DNA of 36,343 bases from an uncultured Elusimicrobia bacterium (GTDB lineage Bacteria > Elusimicrobiota > Elusimicrobia > Elusimicrobiales > UBA9959). Below, one piece after another: positions 14,124 through 21,285 of the stretch. The translations under genes were made by a program, and so were the position numbers. Positions within the stretch are counted from its first letter, which is position 1. Every line of letters starts with the position of its first letter. The notes under the pieces are model-generated. The model was not told the DNA's origin and ran no database searches. It saw only the letters and a list, made by a program, of their open reading frames with translations. The stretch spans positions 1-36,343 of the forward strand of contig CAIQNV010000079.1 in assembly GCA_903873295.1 (NCBI GenBank), given 5' to 3'.

Positions 14124-15266
14124 CTATCTGTTTATGTGCACCACTTTCGCGGGCGGGAAGCCGTTGAAGTTGGTGGAGGAGGCGTGGCTGTATGCGCCCA
14201 TGTTGGTGCTGTACATCAGCTCGCCCAGCTTCAGGTCCGCCGGCAGGTTCTCGGACATCGAGATCACGTCCAGGGCGTCGCAGGTGGGGCCGAACACGCC
14301 GCAGATCTGCTCATGGCCGCTGCGGAACGACTTCATGTGGCAGTGCTGGTGGTCGAAGATGATGCCGGAGTAGGTGTGGTAGGCGCCGTCGTCCACGTAA
14401 TAACAGGTCTTGCCGTCGCGCACGGCCTTGCCGTTGATCTTGACCACCGAGGTTCCCGCCGTCGCGATCATGAACCGGCCCGGCTCGGCCAGGATCTCTA
14501 TTTCTTTCGGGAAGAGCCGGTCGATCTCGGAGTTTATCTTTTTAGCCAGTTCGCGGAACGGCTTTACCGACGCGTCGTACGGCGCCGGGAAGCCTCCGCC
14601 GATGTCGAGCAGGTTCATCCGCGTGTGGCCGCGCTGCTTCGCCTCCTTGAAGATGTCGGCGGCCAGGTTGATGGCCTGCACGAAATTCTCGAAGTTGGTC
14701 GTCTGGCTCCCCACGTGGAAGCTCAGGCCCTCGACCCCCAGCCCGGCCTTTTCGGCCGCCAGGATGAGGTCCACCGCCTCCCCGGGCGCCGCCCCGAACT
14801 TGGAGGAGAGCTCCACCACGGCGCCGGTGTTGGCCACCCTGATGCGCAGGACCAGCCCGGCGTGCGGCGCGTATTTCTTTATCTTGTGGACTTCCTCGAG
14901 GTTGTCGTAGGTGACCAGCGGCCTGTAGGGATCCAGCTGCTTCAGCGTCTCGTTGGGCTTTATGGGGTTGGCGTAGATGATCTTGTCCCAGATCCAGTCC
15001 AGCCGCTTCTTGTCCGGCATCTTTTTGATGTTCTCGTGGACGATGAGGAACTCCGGCATCGAGGCCACGTCGAAGCTCGCGCCCGCGTCGAAGAGCGTCT
15101 TGACGATCTCAGGCAGGGGCTCGGCCTTGACCGCGTAATAGGCCTGCACCCGCGGCAGGTATTTCTTGAACTCGGCGTAGTTGCGCCGTATTTCATCGTG
15201 GTCCACTACGAAGAGCGGTGTTCCGTGTTTTTTAGCGAGCGCGAGCAGCTGTTTTTGAGATATCAC
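14124..15266 (-). CDS. Ornithine/lysine decarboxylase, eukaryotic-type (fold III PLP)
   Basis: PLP-dependent decarboxylase of 380 residues, close to the compact bacterial ornithine decarboxylase size. Seen: YAVKA with the PLP lysine Lys47, FDVAS (Asp66), IYANPIKP (97-104), SSKFG, SFHVGSQ (His184), DIGGGFP (221-227), EPGRF (261-265), FGPTCDALD with Cys329-Asp330 at the active site, and a C-terminal MGAYS tyrosine. The Cys-Asp pair favours ornithine or lysine decarboxylation over carboxynorspermidine decarboxylation. The start is GTG at 15266, with GGAGGAAACTA upstream. It lies 45 bp after homospermidine synthase on the same strand, so it would supply putrescine for that enzyme. Substrate choice needs an assay. 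Confidence 0.88.
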   Translation of the reverse strand: MISQKQLLALAKKHGTPLFVVDHDEIRRNYAEFKKYLPRVQAYYAVKAEPLPEIVKTLFDAGASFDVASMPEFLIVHENIKKMPDKKRLDWIWDKIIYANPIKPNETLKQLDPYRPLVTYDNLEEVHKIKKYAPHAGLVLRIRVANTGAVVELSSKFGAAPGEAVDLILAAEKAGLGVEGLSFHVGSQTTNFENFVQAINLAADIFKEAKQRGHTRMNLLDIGGGFPAPYDASVKPFRELAKKINSEIDRLFPKEIEILAEPGRFMIATAGTSVVKINGKAVRDGKTCYYVDDGAYHTYSGIIFDHQHCHMKSFRSGHEQICGVFGPTCDALDVISMSENLPADLKLGELMYSTNMGAYSHASSTNFNGFPPAKVVHINR

Positions 15267-15311
15267 TAGTTTCCTCCGTTCCGTCAGTATTTTAGCTAAA
15301 AGTCAGGCGTC

Positions 15312-16772
15312 TTAATCCCCGTCCGTGATCAGGAAGTTCTTGAACTGCCAGGGATCCTTCCGGTCGATGGCCGGGTTGTTATGGCCCAGGAACTCGTTAG
15401 TGTAATGCTTCAGCGGCGTCCAATCTGTAGGCATCGAGATGAATTTGCCCAGGTAGGGCTTGGCGATCTTGAGGACATACTCGTGCGGCAGCTCGTCCGG
15501 CACACAGACGCCCCGCTCGGGGTTCTCTATCATCCACGACGTCGCCGCCACTACCGAGATGGCCACCTGCATGGTGGTGGCATTCTGATGCGGCACCAGC
15601 TTGCGCGATTCCCCGATGCTCAGGCTGCTGCCGGTCCACCAGGCGTTATAGGGGTGCCCCAGCAGCAGCGCGCCCAGGGTGTCGGAGCCGCTTACGATCT
15701 CGTCCGCGAGGATGCGGATCTTCGGCTGCAATTTGTAGTCGTAGCCGCGCAGCTCGTTGAGCGAGGCGATGGCCGAGTCGCTCGGGCAATAGGCGTAATG
15801 CACCGTCGGGCGGTAGACGGCCTTGCCGTTCTTCCAGACGGTCAGCTTGTCAGAAATAGTGAAAGCCTCGCCGTGGCGGACCACCATGGCCTGGATGCAG
15901 TAATTGGGCACCCAGGAATTCACCCAGGTGTTCATGCCCATGCGCGCCAGGCAGATCTGGTTCCTGGGGCCTTCCTGATGTTCGTAGGCGAACTCCGGCA
16001 GCTCCTTCTCGTGCGTGCCCCAGCCCATCTCCGCCGTAGTGATGCCCTCCTCGCGGAAGCCTTCCACGCTCCAGGTGTTCACGAACTCGTCCACCTGCTT
16101 CGGCTTGTTGGTCAGCTGGGTGTCGCGCTCGCTGACATGGATAACTTTAACACCCAGCTTCTGGGCCAGGTGGTTGAAGCTCTGCTCGGCCATAAGCCGG
16201 CGGATCTCGTCGGCGTCCTTGCCCGTCACCTTCTTGTCGGAGAGCAGCCGCGCGCCGATATCAAGGAGGCCCTGCTTGGTGAAGTGCGAGATAAGACCGG
16301 GGTTGGCCCCGTGCTCTATGACGGCCGTGGGGCCGGGGTTCGCCCATTTCCCGATCATCCGCCGCATGTTCATGTGCCGGTGGTAAAGCGTCCGCTCGGT
16401 CGGGTGTTTATCCACCGCGCCTTCATAGGGGTCCCAGACCTCGGTCGAGGTGTTGACGTAAAGCACGCCGCGGTCGTGGCACCACTGCAGGATAACGCAG
16501 GCGTCGATGTTCCAGGCGAGGTCGATGAGCACGTCGCCGGCGGAGAGATATTGTTTGAGCAGCCGGTCGAGGTTGTCTCGCGTGACCCGGCTGCGGACGA
16601 AGCGGACGCCTTTGGCGGTCCATTCCCTGAGGGCTGCGGTGCGGTTCTCGAAATCCATGATGGTGATATTCTTGGCGGGTATTTTCACCTGCTTGAGCAG
16701 GATGGGCAGAGTGCATTGCGCCACGGCGCCGTAGCCCACAAAAAGGACGCGTTTGTTGAAGTCTTTTATCAT
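15312..16772 (-). CDS. hss: Homospermidine synthase
   Basis: Saccharopine-dehydrogenase-like homospermidine synthase of 486 residues, which is the normal length. The Rossmann start KRVLFVGYGAVAQCTLPILL binds NAD+. Other family blocks visible are LIDLAWNIDACVILQWCHDRG, YVNTSTEVWDPY, IEHGANPGLISHFTKQGL, EMGWGTHEKELP and PSDSAIASLNELRGY. The bacterial enzyme makes sym-homospermidine from two putrescines, or from putrescine and spermidine. Start chosen at ATG 16772 because AAGGAGAGATCAAC precedes it and the N-terminus fits the family; the open frame continues to 16853 through AT-rich promoter sequence. It forms a two-gene polyamine unit with the decarboxylase downstream. Confidence 0.93.
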   Translation of the reverse strand: MIKDFNKRVLFVGYGAVAQCTLPILLKQVKIPAKNITIMDFENRTAALREWTAKGVRFVRSRVTRDNLDRLLKQYLSAGDVLIDLAWNIDACVILQWCHDRGVLYVNTSTEVWDPYEGAVDKHPTERTLYHRHMNMRRMIGKWANPGPTAVIEHGANPGLISHFTKQGLLDIGARLLSDKKVTGKDADEIRRLMAEQSFNHLAQKLGVKVIHVSERDTQLTNKPKQVDEFVNTWSVEGFREEGITTAEMGWGTHEKELPEFAYEHQEGPRNQICLARMGMNTWVNSWVPNYCIQAMVVRHGEAFTISDKLTVWKNGKAVYRPTVHYAYCPSDSAIASLNELRGYDYKLQPKIRILADEIVSGSDTLGALLLGHPYNAWWTGSSLSIGESRKLVPHQNATTMQVAISVVAATSWMIENPERGVCVPDELPHEYVLKIAKPYLGKFISMPTDWTPLKHYTNEFLGHNNPAIDRKDPWQFKNFLITDGD

Positions 16773-16844
16773 GTTGATCTCTCCTTGAAAATATCGCCGG
16801 CAAAAATATCGGGAGCGGATACGGATCCGGAAACTATAAAAAAT

Positions 16845-16873
16845 ATAATACAAAAAAGTGCGCGAAATGTCTT
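16845..16873 (-). promoter_or_regulatory. Likely promoter of the polyamine operon
   Basis: On the minus strand AAGACA (16873-16868) is followed after 17 bp by TATTAT (16850-16845), about 70 bp upstream of the homospermidine synthase start. A GC-rich inverted segment (CCGCGGCCGCGCGGCGG) between this and the end of the previous gene may end upstream transcription. Confidence 0.45.
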
Positions 16874-16892
16874 GCCGCGGCCGCGCGGCGGT

Positions 16893-17525
16893 CTATTTCG
16901 GCTTGTAGAGACCGGGCCAGATGGGCGAGAGGGAGCGGATGAAGGCGTCCGTAATGCTGCTCATGGCCGAAGGGATATCAAAGCCCTCGTAGTTCATGGA
17001 GGCCGACCACATGATGGAGCCGGTCTGCACGTCCACCATGCGCGACAGCAGCGATACGTTGGCGGTGGTGCTGAGGAGCTGCGAATTGGGCATGCCCATC
17101 ACCGAGCCTTCGGAATAAACGGTTCCCCCGTTCACCTGAGTTATGGTGGTTATCAGCGGGTTCTCGGATTGGTTCACTATGTAGGAGCTTTGCGGGGTGC
17201 TTTCAGCTACCGTGCCTACGAAAAGCGCGTCCACGCCCAGCAGTTTTCCCAGCTGCTTCGCGGTGGAGGGATCGAAGGAGCCCGAGGAGGTAAGGGACTG
17301 CTCCTTAAGGACGGCGTCCAGGCGCTGGCGCTCGACCACGTCGGCGCCCTGCTCCAGCAGGCTCTGCGTCATCAGGTCGGCGGCCAGGTCCCCCTTGGGG
17401 CCGCTGAAGGAAAGCACCGCCACGCGTTTCACCCCGGAAAAATCGGCGCGCGGATTCACCGCCACCTTCGGAGTCGCGCAGGCGGCCAGAATTAAGAGGG
17501 CCGGAAATAAAAGTTGTTTTTTCAT
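16893..17525 (-). CDS. CsgG-like lipoprotein
   Basis: Lipoprotein of 210 residues with lipobox LAAC (Cys16). The mature sequence follows the CsgG/curli-assembly pattern: VKRVAVLSFSGPKG, MTQSLLEQGADVVERQRLDAVLKEQ, LGKLLGVDALFVGTV, then LSRMVDVQTGSIMWSASM. It resembles the smaller periplasmic CsgG-related proteins; I see no evidence for the 36-strand curli pore, nor csgA/B/E/F nearby. Translation probably depends on the upstream TPR gene, whose stop codon is 5 bp before this start. Role unknown; a part in outer-membrane assembly or secretion is inference. The lipoprotein at 2345-2962 shows the same strand pattern. Confidence 0.75.
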   Translation of the reverse strand: MKKQLLFPALLILAACATPKVAVNPRADFSGVKRVAVLSFSGPKGDLAADLMTQSLLEQGADVVERQRLDAVLKEQSLTSSGSFDPSTAKQLGKLLGVDALFVGTVAESTPQSSYIVNQSENPLITTITQVNGGTVYSEGSVMGMPNSQLLSTTANVSLLSRMVDVQTGSIMWSASMNYEGFDIPSAMSSITDAFIRSLSPIWPGLYKPK

Positions 17526-17530
17526 GGGCG

Positions 17531-17947
17531 TTATTGGTGGCTCAGGTGATTAAGATGCTTTATGGCCGTGTCGCGAAGATGCTGCTCGGCGGCGGTTTCA
17601 AGGCAGGCCTTCCAGGAGGCGATAGCCCTGTCCTTAAAGCCTTTCTTCTCGTAGATAAGCCCCAGCATATAATGGGCGATGGCCTTTTTAGGGTCGAGGC
17701 GCGCCGCGCTTTCAAAAGACCGCTGCGCCTCGTCCGCTTTGCCCAGACGCGTATAGGTGAAGCCCAGCTTTACGTGAAGCTCGACGTTGTCGGGCTGCGT
17801 CAGAAGCGCCTGTTCAAGCCCGGCCGCCGTCCTGTTGAGCTCCTCCGGGGTCTGCAGTCTGATGTCTTTCTCCGCGCCCGCCGGGGCGGTCTGCGCCATG
17901 GCCGGGGCCGCGCCCGCAAGGAAAAGTGAAATTAAAAGATATCGCAT
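17531..17947 (-). CDS. Exported TPR protein
   Basis: Protein of 138 residues: signal peptide (MRYLLISLFLAGAAPAMA), then about two and a half tetratricopeptide repeats, the clearest being VELHVKLGFTYTRLGKADEAQRSFESAARLDP and KAIAHYMLGLIYEKKGFKDRAIASW. TPRs mediate protein contacts. Start placed at ATG 17947, preceded by GGAGGACCT; the upstream in-frame codons to 18010 lie in the promoter. It is 5 bp from the CsgG-like gene, so the two periplasmic proteins probably work together. TACACA and TATGCT 17 bp apart upstream form a plausible promoter. Confidence 0.75.
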   Translation of the reverse strand: MRYLLISLFLAGAAPAMAQTAPAGAEKDIRLQTPEELNRTAAGLEQALLTQPDNVELHVKLGFTYTRLGKADEAQRSFESAARLDPKKAIAHYMLGLIYEKKGFKDRAIASWKACLETAAEQHLRDTAIKHLNHLSHQ

Positions 17948-17999
17948 AGGTCCTCCGTCTCTAGAAGTAGCATATAAAATACCGCGGCCCTTGTGTAGT

Positions 18000-18013
18000 A
18001 TCTTGCGCAAGAT
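18000..18013. promoter_or_regulatory. 14-bp perfect palindrome between divergent promoters
   Basis: ATCTTGCGCAAGAT reads the same on both strands and lies between genes starting at 17947 (minus) and 18054 (plus). For the plus gene it falls between a TTGTGT -35-like box (17991) and TAGTAA (18015-18020). It is a good operator candidate; a TetR-type repressor is encoded nearby (18792-19448), but the link is inference. Confidence 0.45.
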
Positions 18014-18053
18014 TTAGTAATATTGAAGGCGGATCCGATCCCTGGAGGCAAAT

Positions 18054-18641
18054 ATGGAAGTTTTTAAAACCGGTCTCATGATCATCGCGGCGGCCCTTAC
18101 CGCCTGCGCCGGAGCTATGGCGCTGCCCGCCAAACAGCCCGGCGGCCCGGTCTCCGGAGGAAAGGCGGAAAACGTGACGACTTATTACTACGGCCAGGTC
18201 CTGTTTTTTTCTCCGGACGGCAAGCTGCCCTACGGCAGCGGGGATTCCGCGGTCAGGCGGGAAATATCGAACGGCGGGGCGCGCATAATTGAAACCGTCA
18301 CGCAGCCCGGCTCCGGCCACAGCATGCGCCCTAAAGAGATAGTCACCACGCTGAAGCGCCGCAAAAAAACGCTGGTCTACGACGCTTCTGATTCCGGGGG
18401 AACTTTCTCCGGCACCGTAGCCTTTAAAGATCCCGGGCTTACGGACTGGACCTACAATATAAAACTGAAAGCGGGCGGGAGCATAACCGGCGCCGGCAGT
18501 CTTTCTCCCGAAGGAATCAAGACGGAAAAGCAGCTCGCGGGCGTCCGGCCCATGTCCGTCAAGGAAGACCTTAAGGCAGTTTCAGAGAAAGAATATAAAA
18601 TGCGCGTGAACGACATGCGCCCCCCGGCGGGTGCGGAGTGA
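18054..18641 (+). CDS. Putative lipoprotein or secreted protein
   Basis: A 195-residue protein with an N-terminal hydrophobic segment and a lipobox-like LTAC (Cys18); cleavage after AMA near residue 23 by signal peptidase I is the alternative. The mature sequence carries strand-rich repeats (TTYYYGQVLFFSPDGKLPYG, TLVYDASDSGGTFSGTVAF, and WTYNIKLKAGGSITGAGSL), but no family is recognised. TGGAGGCAAAT precedes the ATG. Its stop overlaps the start of a 30-codon membrane mini-ORF. The palindrome at 18000 and a -10-like TAGTAA lie upstream. Confidence 0.6.
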   Translation: MEVFKTGLMIIAAALTACAGAMALPAKQPGGPVSGGKAENVTTYYYGQVLFFSPDGKLPYGSGDSAVRREISNGGARIIETVTQPGSGHSMRPKEIVTTLKRRKKTLVYDASDSGGTFSGTVAFKDPGLTDWTYNIKLKAGGSITGAGSLSPEGIKTEKQLAGVRPMSVKEDLKAVSEKEYKMRVNDMRPPAGAE

Positions 18642-18730
18642 AGCTGGATTTTGTTAAGGCGGCCCGGCTGGCCGCCCTGGCCATAGCGGCCCTCGCCGCC
18701 GCCTACCTTTATTTTTTCGCCCGTCCCTGA
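18638..18730 (+). CDS. 30-residue single-helix membrane mini-protein
   Basis: A GTG at 18638 overlaps the upstream TGA (GTGA), giving a reading frame of 30 codons: MKLDFVKAARLAALAIAA followed by LAAAYLYFFARP. It is a short basic start, one hydrophobic helix of about 20 residues, and a basic end. Overlap with the preceding stop is typical of translational coupling, with GGCGGGTGCGGA as a weak ribosome site. The frame is not conserved by any evidence I can see, and the 3' end overlaps another antisense mini-ORF (18709-18795). Confidence 0.3.
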   Translation: MKLDFVKAARLAALAIAALAAAYLYFFARP

Positions 18731-18795
18731 CCGCCTTCCGCGCCGGCCGCGGCCGCAATGACCGTCAGGAGCAGCAGGCGCTTTAGCGGGATCAT
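18709..18795 (-). pseudogene. Truncated signal-peptide mini-ORF coupled to the TetR gene
   Basis: The TGA of the TetR gene (18794-18792) overlaps an ATG (18795-18793) as ATGA. The frame runs 28 codons: MIPLKRLLLLTVIAAAA then GAEGGQGRAKK, a typical signal peptide with no mature domain. A TetR gene is often followed by an exported efflux component, so this may be the leftover start of one. The frame crosses antisense into the mini-ORF at 18638-18730. Confidence 0.3.
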
Positions 18796-19448
18796 TTTGT
18801 CTGTGAAGTTTTGCCGGCGGGGCCGCTATTTCCTGAAGTCCAGCCGGTGAGGGCGAGGATAAAATTCTTCCATTTCGTTTCCAGTTTCGCGGCGGAGACG
18901 CTCCCTTCTGGGGCCGAGGCCGCGTAAAGCATGGCGCCGAAGAGGCTGTCCTGTATGACCTCCGCTACCGTGGCGGGCTCGTCCTTCAGCCTGAATAAAC
19001 CTTCCCTGCTTCCGGCCAGCAGGAGTTCCAGGATCCTCTCGCGCCCCGCCGCGATCATCTGCGTGAACAGCCTGGAAAAATTTTCGCCGCGCCCGGCCAG
19101 ATAATACAGCAGGAGAAGTATCTGCGCGTCCTGGCTCCGGTAGCGCACCGCCCACGTAACATTGCCGAGGCAATGCTTCAGCAGCCTGCGGCCCGCGTCG
19201 TCCTTCGGCCCGGTAAGCTCGTTCACGGTTTCATGGTTGTGGCGGACAATGGTCTCCACCAGTTCCCCGAAGAGGGAGTTTTTATCCGGGAAATGGTACA
19301 TTACGGCCGACTGGCTCAGCCCGATGTCGTCGGCGATCATCTGAAAGCTCGCCTCCGCGAAGCCGTGCCTGGCCGCCAGCCGGATCGCGGACGATACTAT
19401 CTTCTGCCTGGTGTTCACGCCTTTTCTCGTTTCCGGCCTTGTTTTCAT
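18792..19448 (-). CDS. TetR-family transcriptional regulator
   Basis: Regulator of 218 residues, usual TetR size. The N-terminal helix-turn-helix region is clear: KIVSSAIRLAARHGFAEASF, then MIADDIGLSQSAVMYHFPDKNSLF. The C-terminal ligand domain (~65-205) is the variable type. Such proteins repress neighbouring transport or metabolic genes and release DNA when ligand binds. The start is ATG at 19448. The usual partner gene is missing; only a truncated signal-peptide frame overlaps its stop. The palindrome at 18000 may or may not be its site. Confidence 0.85.
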   Translation of the reverse strand: MKTRPETRKGVNTRQKIVSSAIRLAARHGFAEASFQMIADDIGLSQSAVMYHFPDKNSLFGELVETIVRHNHETVNELTGPKDDAGRRLLKHCLGNVTWAVRYRSQDAQILLLLYYLAGRGENFSRLFTQMIAAGRERILELLLAGSREGLFRLKDEPATVAEVIQDSLFGAMLYAASAPEGSVSAAKLETKWKNFILALTGWTSGNSGPAGKTSQTK

Positions 19449-19530
19449 ACAGGAATTCTACTTTACTCGCCCGCTCATGTAAAGGCGCGGGAGCGCGCCC
19501 CTCCGCATTTCCAAAGGCTTTGTATTTTAA

Positions 19531-19536
19531 TAATAT
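19531..19536 (+). promoter_or_regulatory. -10-like box close to the thioesterase start
   Basis: TAATAT ends 6 nt before the ATG at 19543, with TTTCCA 17 bp upstream as a -35-like element and no ribosome site. The transcript would be leaderless. Confidence 0.4.
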
Positions 19537-19542
19537 AGTGCT

Positions 19543-19989
19543 ATGGCTATTTCAAAAGTTTTTGAGTTCGAGCATCGGGTGGAGCCCGGGGAGATAGACG
19601 GGCTGGGGCATGTGAATAACCAGGTCTACCTGGACTGGTTCATGACCGCGGCCGCCAGGCATTCCGGCCTTGCGGGCTGGGACACGGACAAGCTCCTCGC
19701 ACTGGGCGAGGGCTGGGTGGTGCGCAGGCACGAGATCGACTATCTGCTGCCGGTGCTGCCCGGCGACGCCGTAAGAATGCGCACCTGGGTGGAGACCGCC
19801 GAGCGCGCCTCCTCGGAGCGGTATTACGAGATCTTCAGGGTCTCCGACGGTAAAATGGTCTGCTGTGGCCGCACGGTCTGGGTCTGGATAAATTACAGGA
19901 CCGGCCGCCCCTCCCGCATCCCGGAAGCCGTCATAAAAGATTTCGTGAAGTGGGAGCCGGAAGCGAAAAGCGACCGGCGGGCGAATTAG
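19543..19989 (+). CDS. Acyl-CoA thioesterase, 4HBT/YbgC type
   Basis: Hotdog-fold protein of 148 residues. The signature EIDGLGHVNNQVYLDWF carries the Asp19 and HVNN of the 4-hydroxybenzoyl-CoA thioesterase family, followed by VVRRHEIDYLLPVLPGDAVRMRTWV and ERYYEIFR. Relatives hydrolyse acyl-CoA or aryl-CoA thioesters; the substrate cannot be read here. Its mRNA appears leaderless. It converges with the exonuclease gene, whose stop is 5 bp away. Confidence 0.85.
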   Translation: MAISKVFEFEHRVEPGEIDGLGHVNNQVYLDWFMTAAARHSGLAGWDTDKLLALGEGWVVRRHEIDYLLPVLPGDAVRMRTWVETAERASSERYYEIFRVSDGKMVCCGRTVWVWINYRTGRPSRIPEAVIKDFVKWEPEAKSDRRAN

Positions 19990-19994
19990 CGATC

Positions 19995-20504
19995 TCAACG
20001 CGCCGCTTTTTCCGCCCTCACCTGCTCCACCGTTATCATTATTTTCGCGCAGGCTTCGGCGTCGGAGAGAGCGTTGTGGTGCTTCAGCGGTATGCTGAGA
20101 TGGTGGCAGACGTGGGCGAGCGTGGCGGGCTTCAGGCCCAGTTCGGTTCTGGAAAGCTTTACCGTGCAGATGAAAGGGTGCGGCGGAGCTTCCAGCCCGG
20201 AGGCGGCGCAGCAGGCGTAAAGCACGCTTTTGTCGAAAGGCGCGTTGTGCGCCGCGATGAATTCTATCCCCTCGAAAAAATCGGCCAGCTCCGGCCAGAC
20301 TTCGCCGAACGGCGGTTCGTTCTCAACATCCTCCCAGGTTATCCCGTGGATGTCGGTGAACCGCATATCCGGGCGCGGCGGCCTGATCAGGCGGTAAGCG
20401 GTTTTTGTGACGCGGCAGGCTTCGACGCGGGCAAGGCCCACGGCGCAGGCGGAATCGCGCCCGTAGTCGGCTGTTTCAAAATCTATTGCGGTGAATCCGG
20501 ACAT
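19995..20504 (-). CDS. DnaQ-like 3'-5' exonuclease (DEDDh)
   Basis: Exonuclease of 169 residues. The DEDDh motifs are visible: FTAIDFETAD (Exo I), IAAHNAPFDKSVL (Exo II), and HNALSDAEACAKI (Exo III). It is a stand-alone single-domain protein of the epsilon/PolC/RNase T type rather than a polymerase fusion. It could proofread or degrade nucleic acid. Its ATG (20504-20502) overlaps the TGA of the lytic transglycosylase gene by one base (TGATG), so the two are coupled; the functional reason is unclear. Confidence 0.85.
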   Translation of the reverse strand: MSGFTAIDFETADYGRDSACAVGLARVEACRVTKTAYRLIRPPRPDMRFTDIHGITWEDVENEPPFGEVWPELADFFEGIEFIAAHNAPFDKSVLYACCAASGLEAPPHPFICTVKLSRTELGLKPATLAHVCHHLSIPLKHHNALSDAEACAKIMITVEQVRAEKAAR

Positions 20505-21238
20505 CAGCTGACTTCGGCGGCCAGCTTCAGCAGCAGGTCTTCATAATACAGGAAGTGCTGCGTGACTTTTTTAACGTAGCTGCGCGTTTCTTTGAAGGGG
20601 GGGACTCCGTTGTATTTGCGCACATTGCCCTGGCCGGAATTGTAGGCGGCGATCGCCATCTGCGAAGCTTTCTTCCCTATGTCGGCCACGGAAATGTCGG
20701 CGGCGGCTATCTCGGCGAATTCGTTCCACAGGTATTTAAGGTACTTGATCCCGTACTTTAAATTCACGTCCGGCCTGTTAAGCTGGCGGAGGTCCTTAAG
20801 GCCCAGCCATCTGGCGGTGTCCGGCATTACCTGCATAAGGCCCCGGGCCCCCTTGGTGCTGCGGGCTTTGGGGTCAAAAGAAGATTCTTTCTGTATTATG
20901 GCAAGCACCAGGGCCAGGTCGACGCCCTGCGCTTTGGCCTCGGCTCTGGCGAGGGCTAAATAGGGGATAGCGGACGAGCCGCCCGCTGCTTTGTCGCCCA
21001 GGCTCCAGGGCGTATACAGTACCGCTCCCGGCTCATGCTCAGCGTCCGGCCTGACCAGAAAATCCACGTCGACAGGGGTGGAACCGGGGTCCTCGACCGC
21101 TTCCGGCGCCGCCGCCGGCTCGGGTACGGGCAGGGCCTCTGTGGCTATGGAATCGGAAAGCTGGGAAAAAGATTGCGCCGGCGCTTGCGGCGGCGCGGCT
21201 AAAATAAGGGCAGGAAGCAATGCCAAAAGTCTTTTCAT
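20504..21238 (-). CDS. Lytic transglycosylase, SLT domain
   Basis: Exported protein of 244 residues: signal peptide, then a Pro/Ala-rich linker to ~70, then the lysozyme-like SLT domain. Seen: VLAIIQKESSFDPKA with the catalytic Glu118, GARGLMQVMPDTARWLG (130-146), NLKYGIKYLKYLWN, and AYNSGQGNVRKYNG. It cleaves peptidoglycan between MurNAc and GlcNAc to form a 1,6-anhydro end. It has its own strong promoter and an AGGACGAT site, and is coupled by TGATG to the exonuclease gene. Confidence 0.92.
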   Translation of the reverse strand: MKRLLALLPALILAAPPQAPAQSFSQLSDSIATEALPVPEPAAAPEAVEDPGSTPVDVDFLVRPDAEHEPGAVLYTPWSLGDKAAGGSSAIPYLALARAEAKAQGVDLALVLAIIQKESSFDPKARSTKGARGLMQVMPDTARWLGLKDLRQLNRPDVNLKYGIKYLKYLWNEFAEIAAADISVADIGKKASQMAIAAYNSGQGNVRKYNGVPPFKETRSYVKKVTQHFLYYEDLLLKLAAEVS

Positions 21239-21252
21239 ATCGTCCTGATGAT

Positions 21253-21281
21253 AGTGTAAGTCACATGCCCGGACGTGTCAA
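21253..21281 (-). promoter_or_regulatory. Sigma-70-type promoter of the lytic transglycosylase
   Basis: On the minus strand TTGACA (21281-21276) is followed after 17 bp by TACACT (21258-21253), and the start codon is 14 nt further. A motif GCCTATAGACC, similar to the sites at 4256-4273, lies directly upstream and overlaps the end of the aminotransferase gene. Confidence 0.7.
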
Positions 21282-21285
21282 GGGT

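Noticed and set aside
15381..17495. 704-codon open frame on the plus strand opposite homospermidine synthase and the CsgG-like gene
   Set aside because: Its His/Arg/Val-rich sequence has no domain, and it runs across two well-supported minus-strand genes and their promoter.
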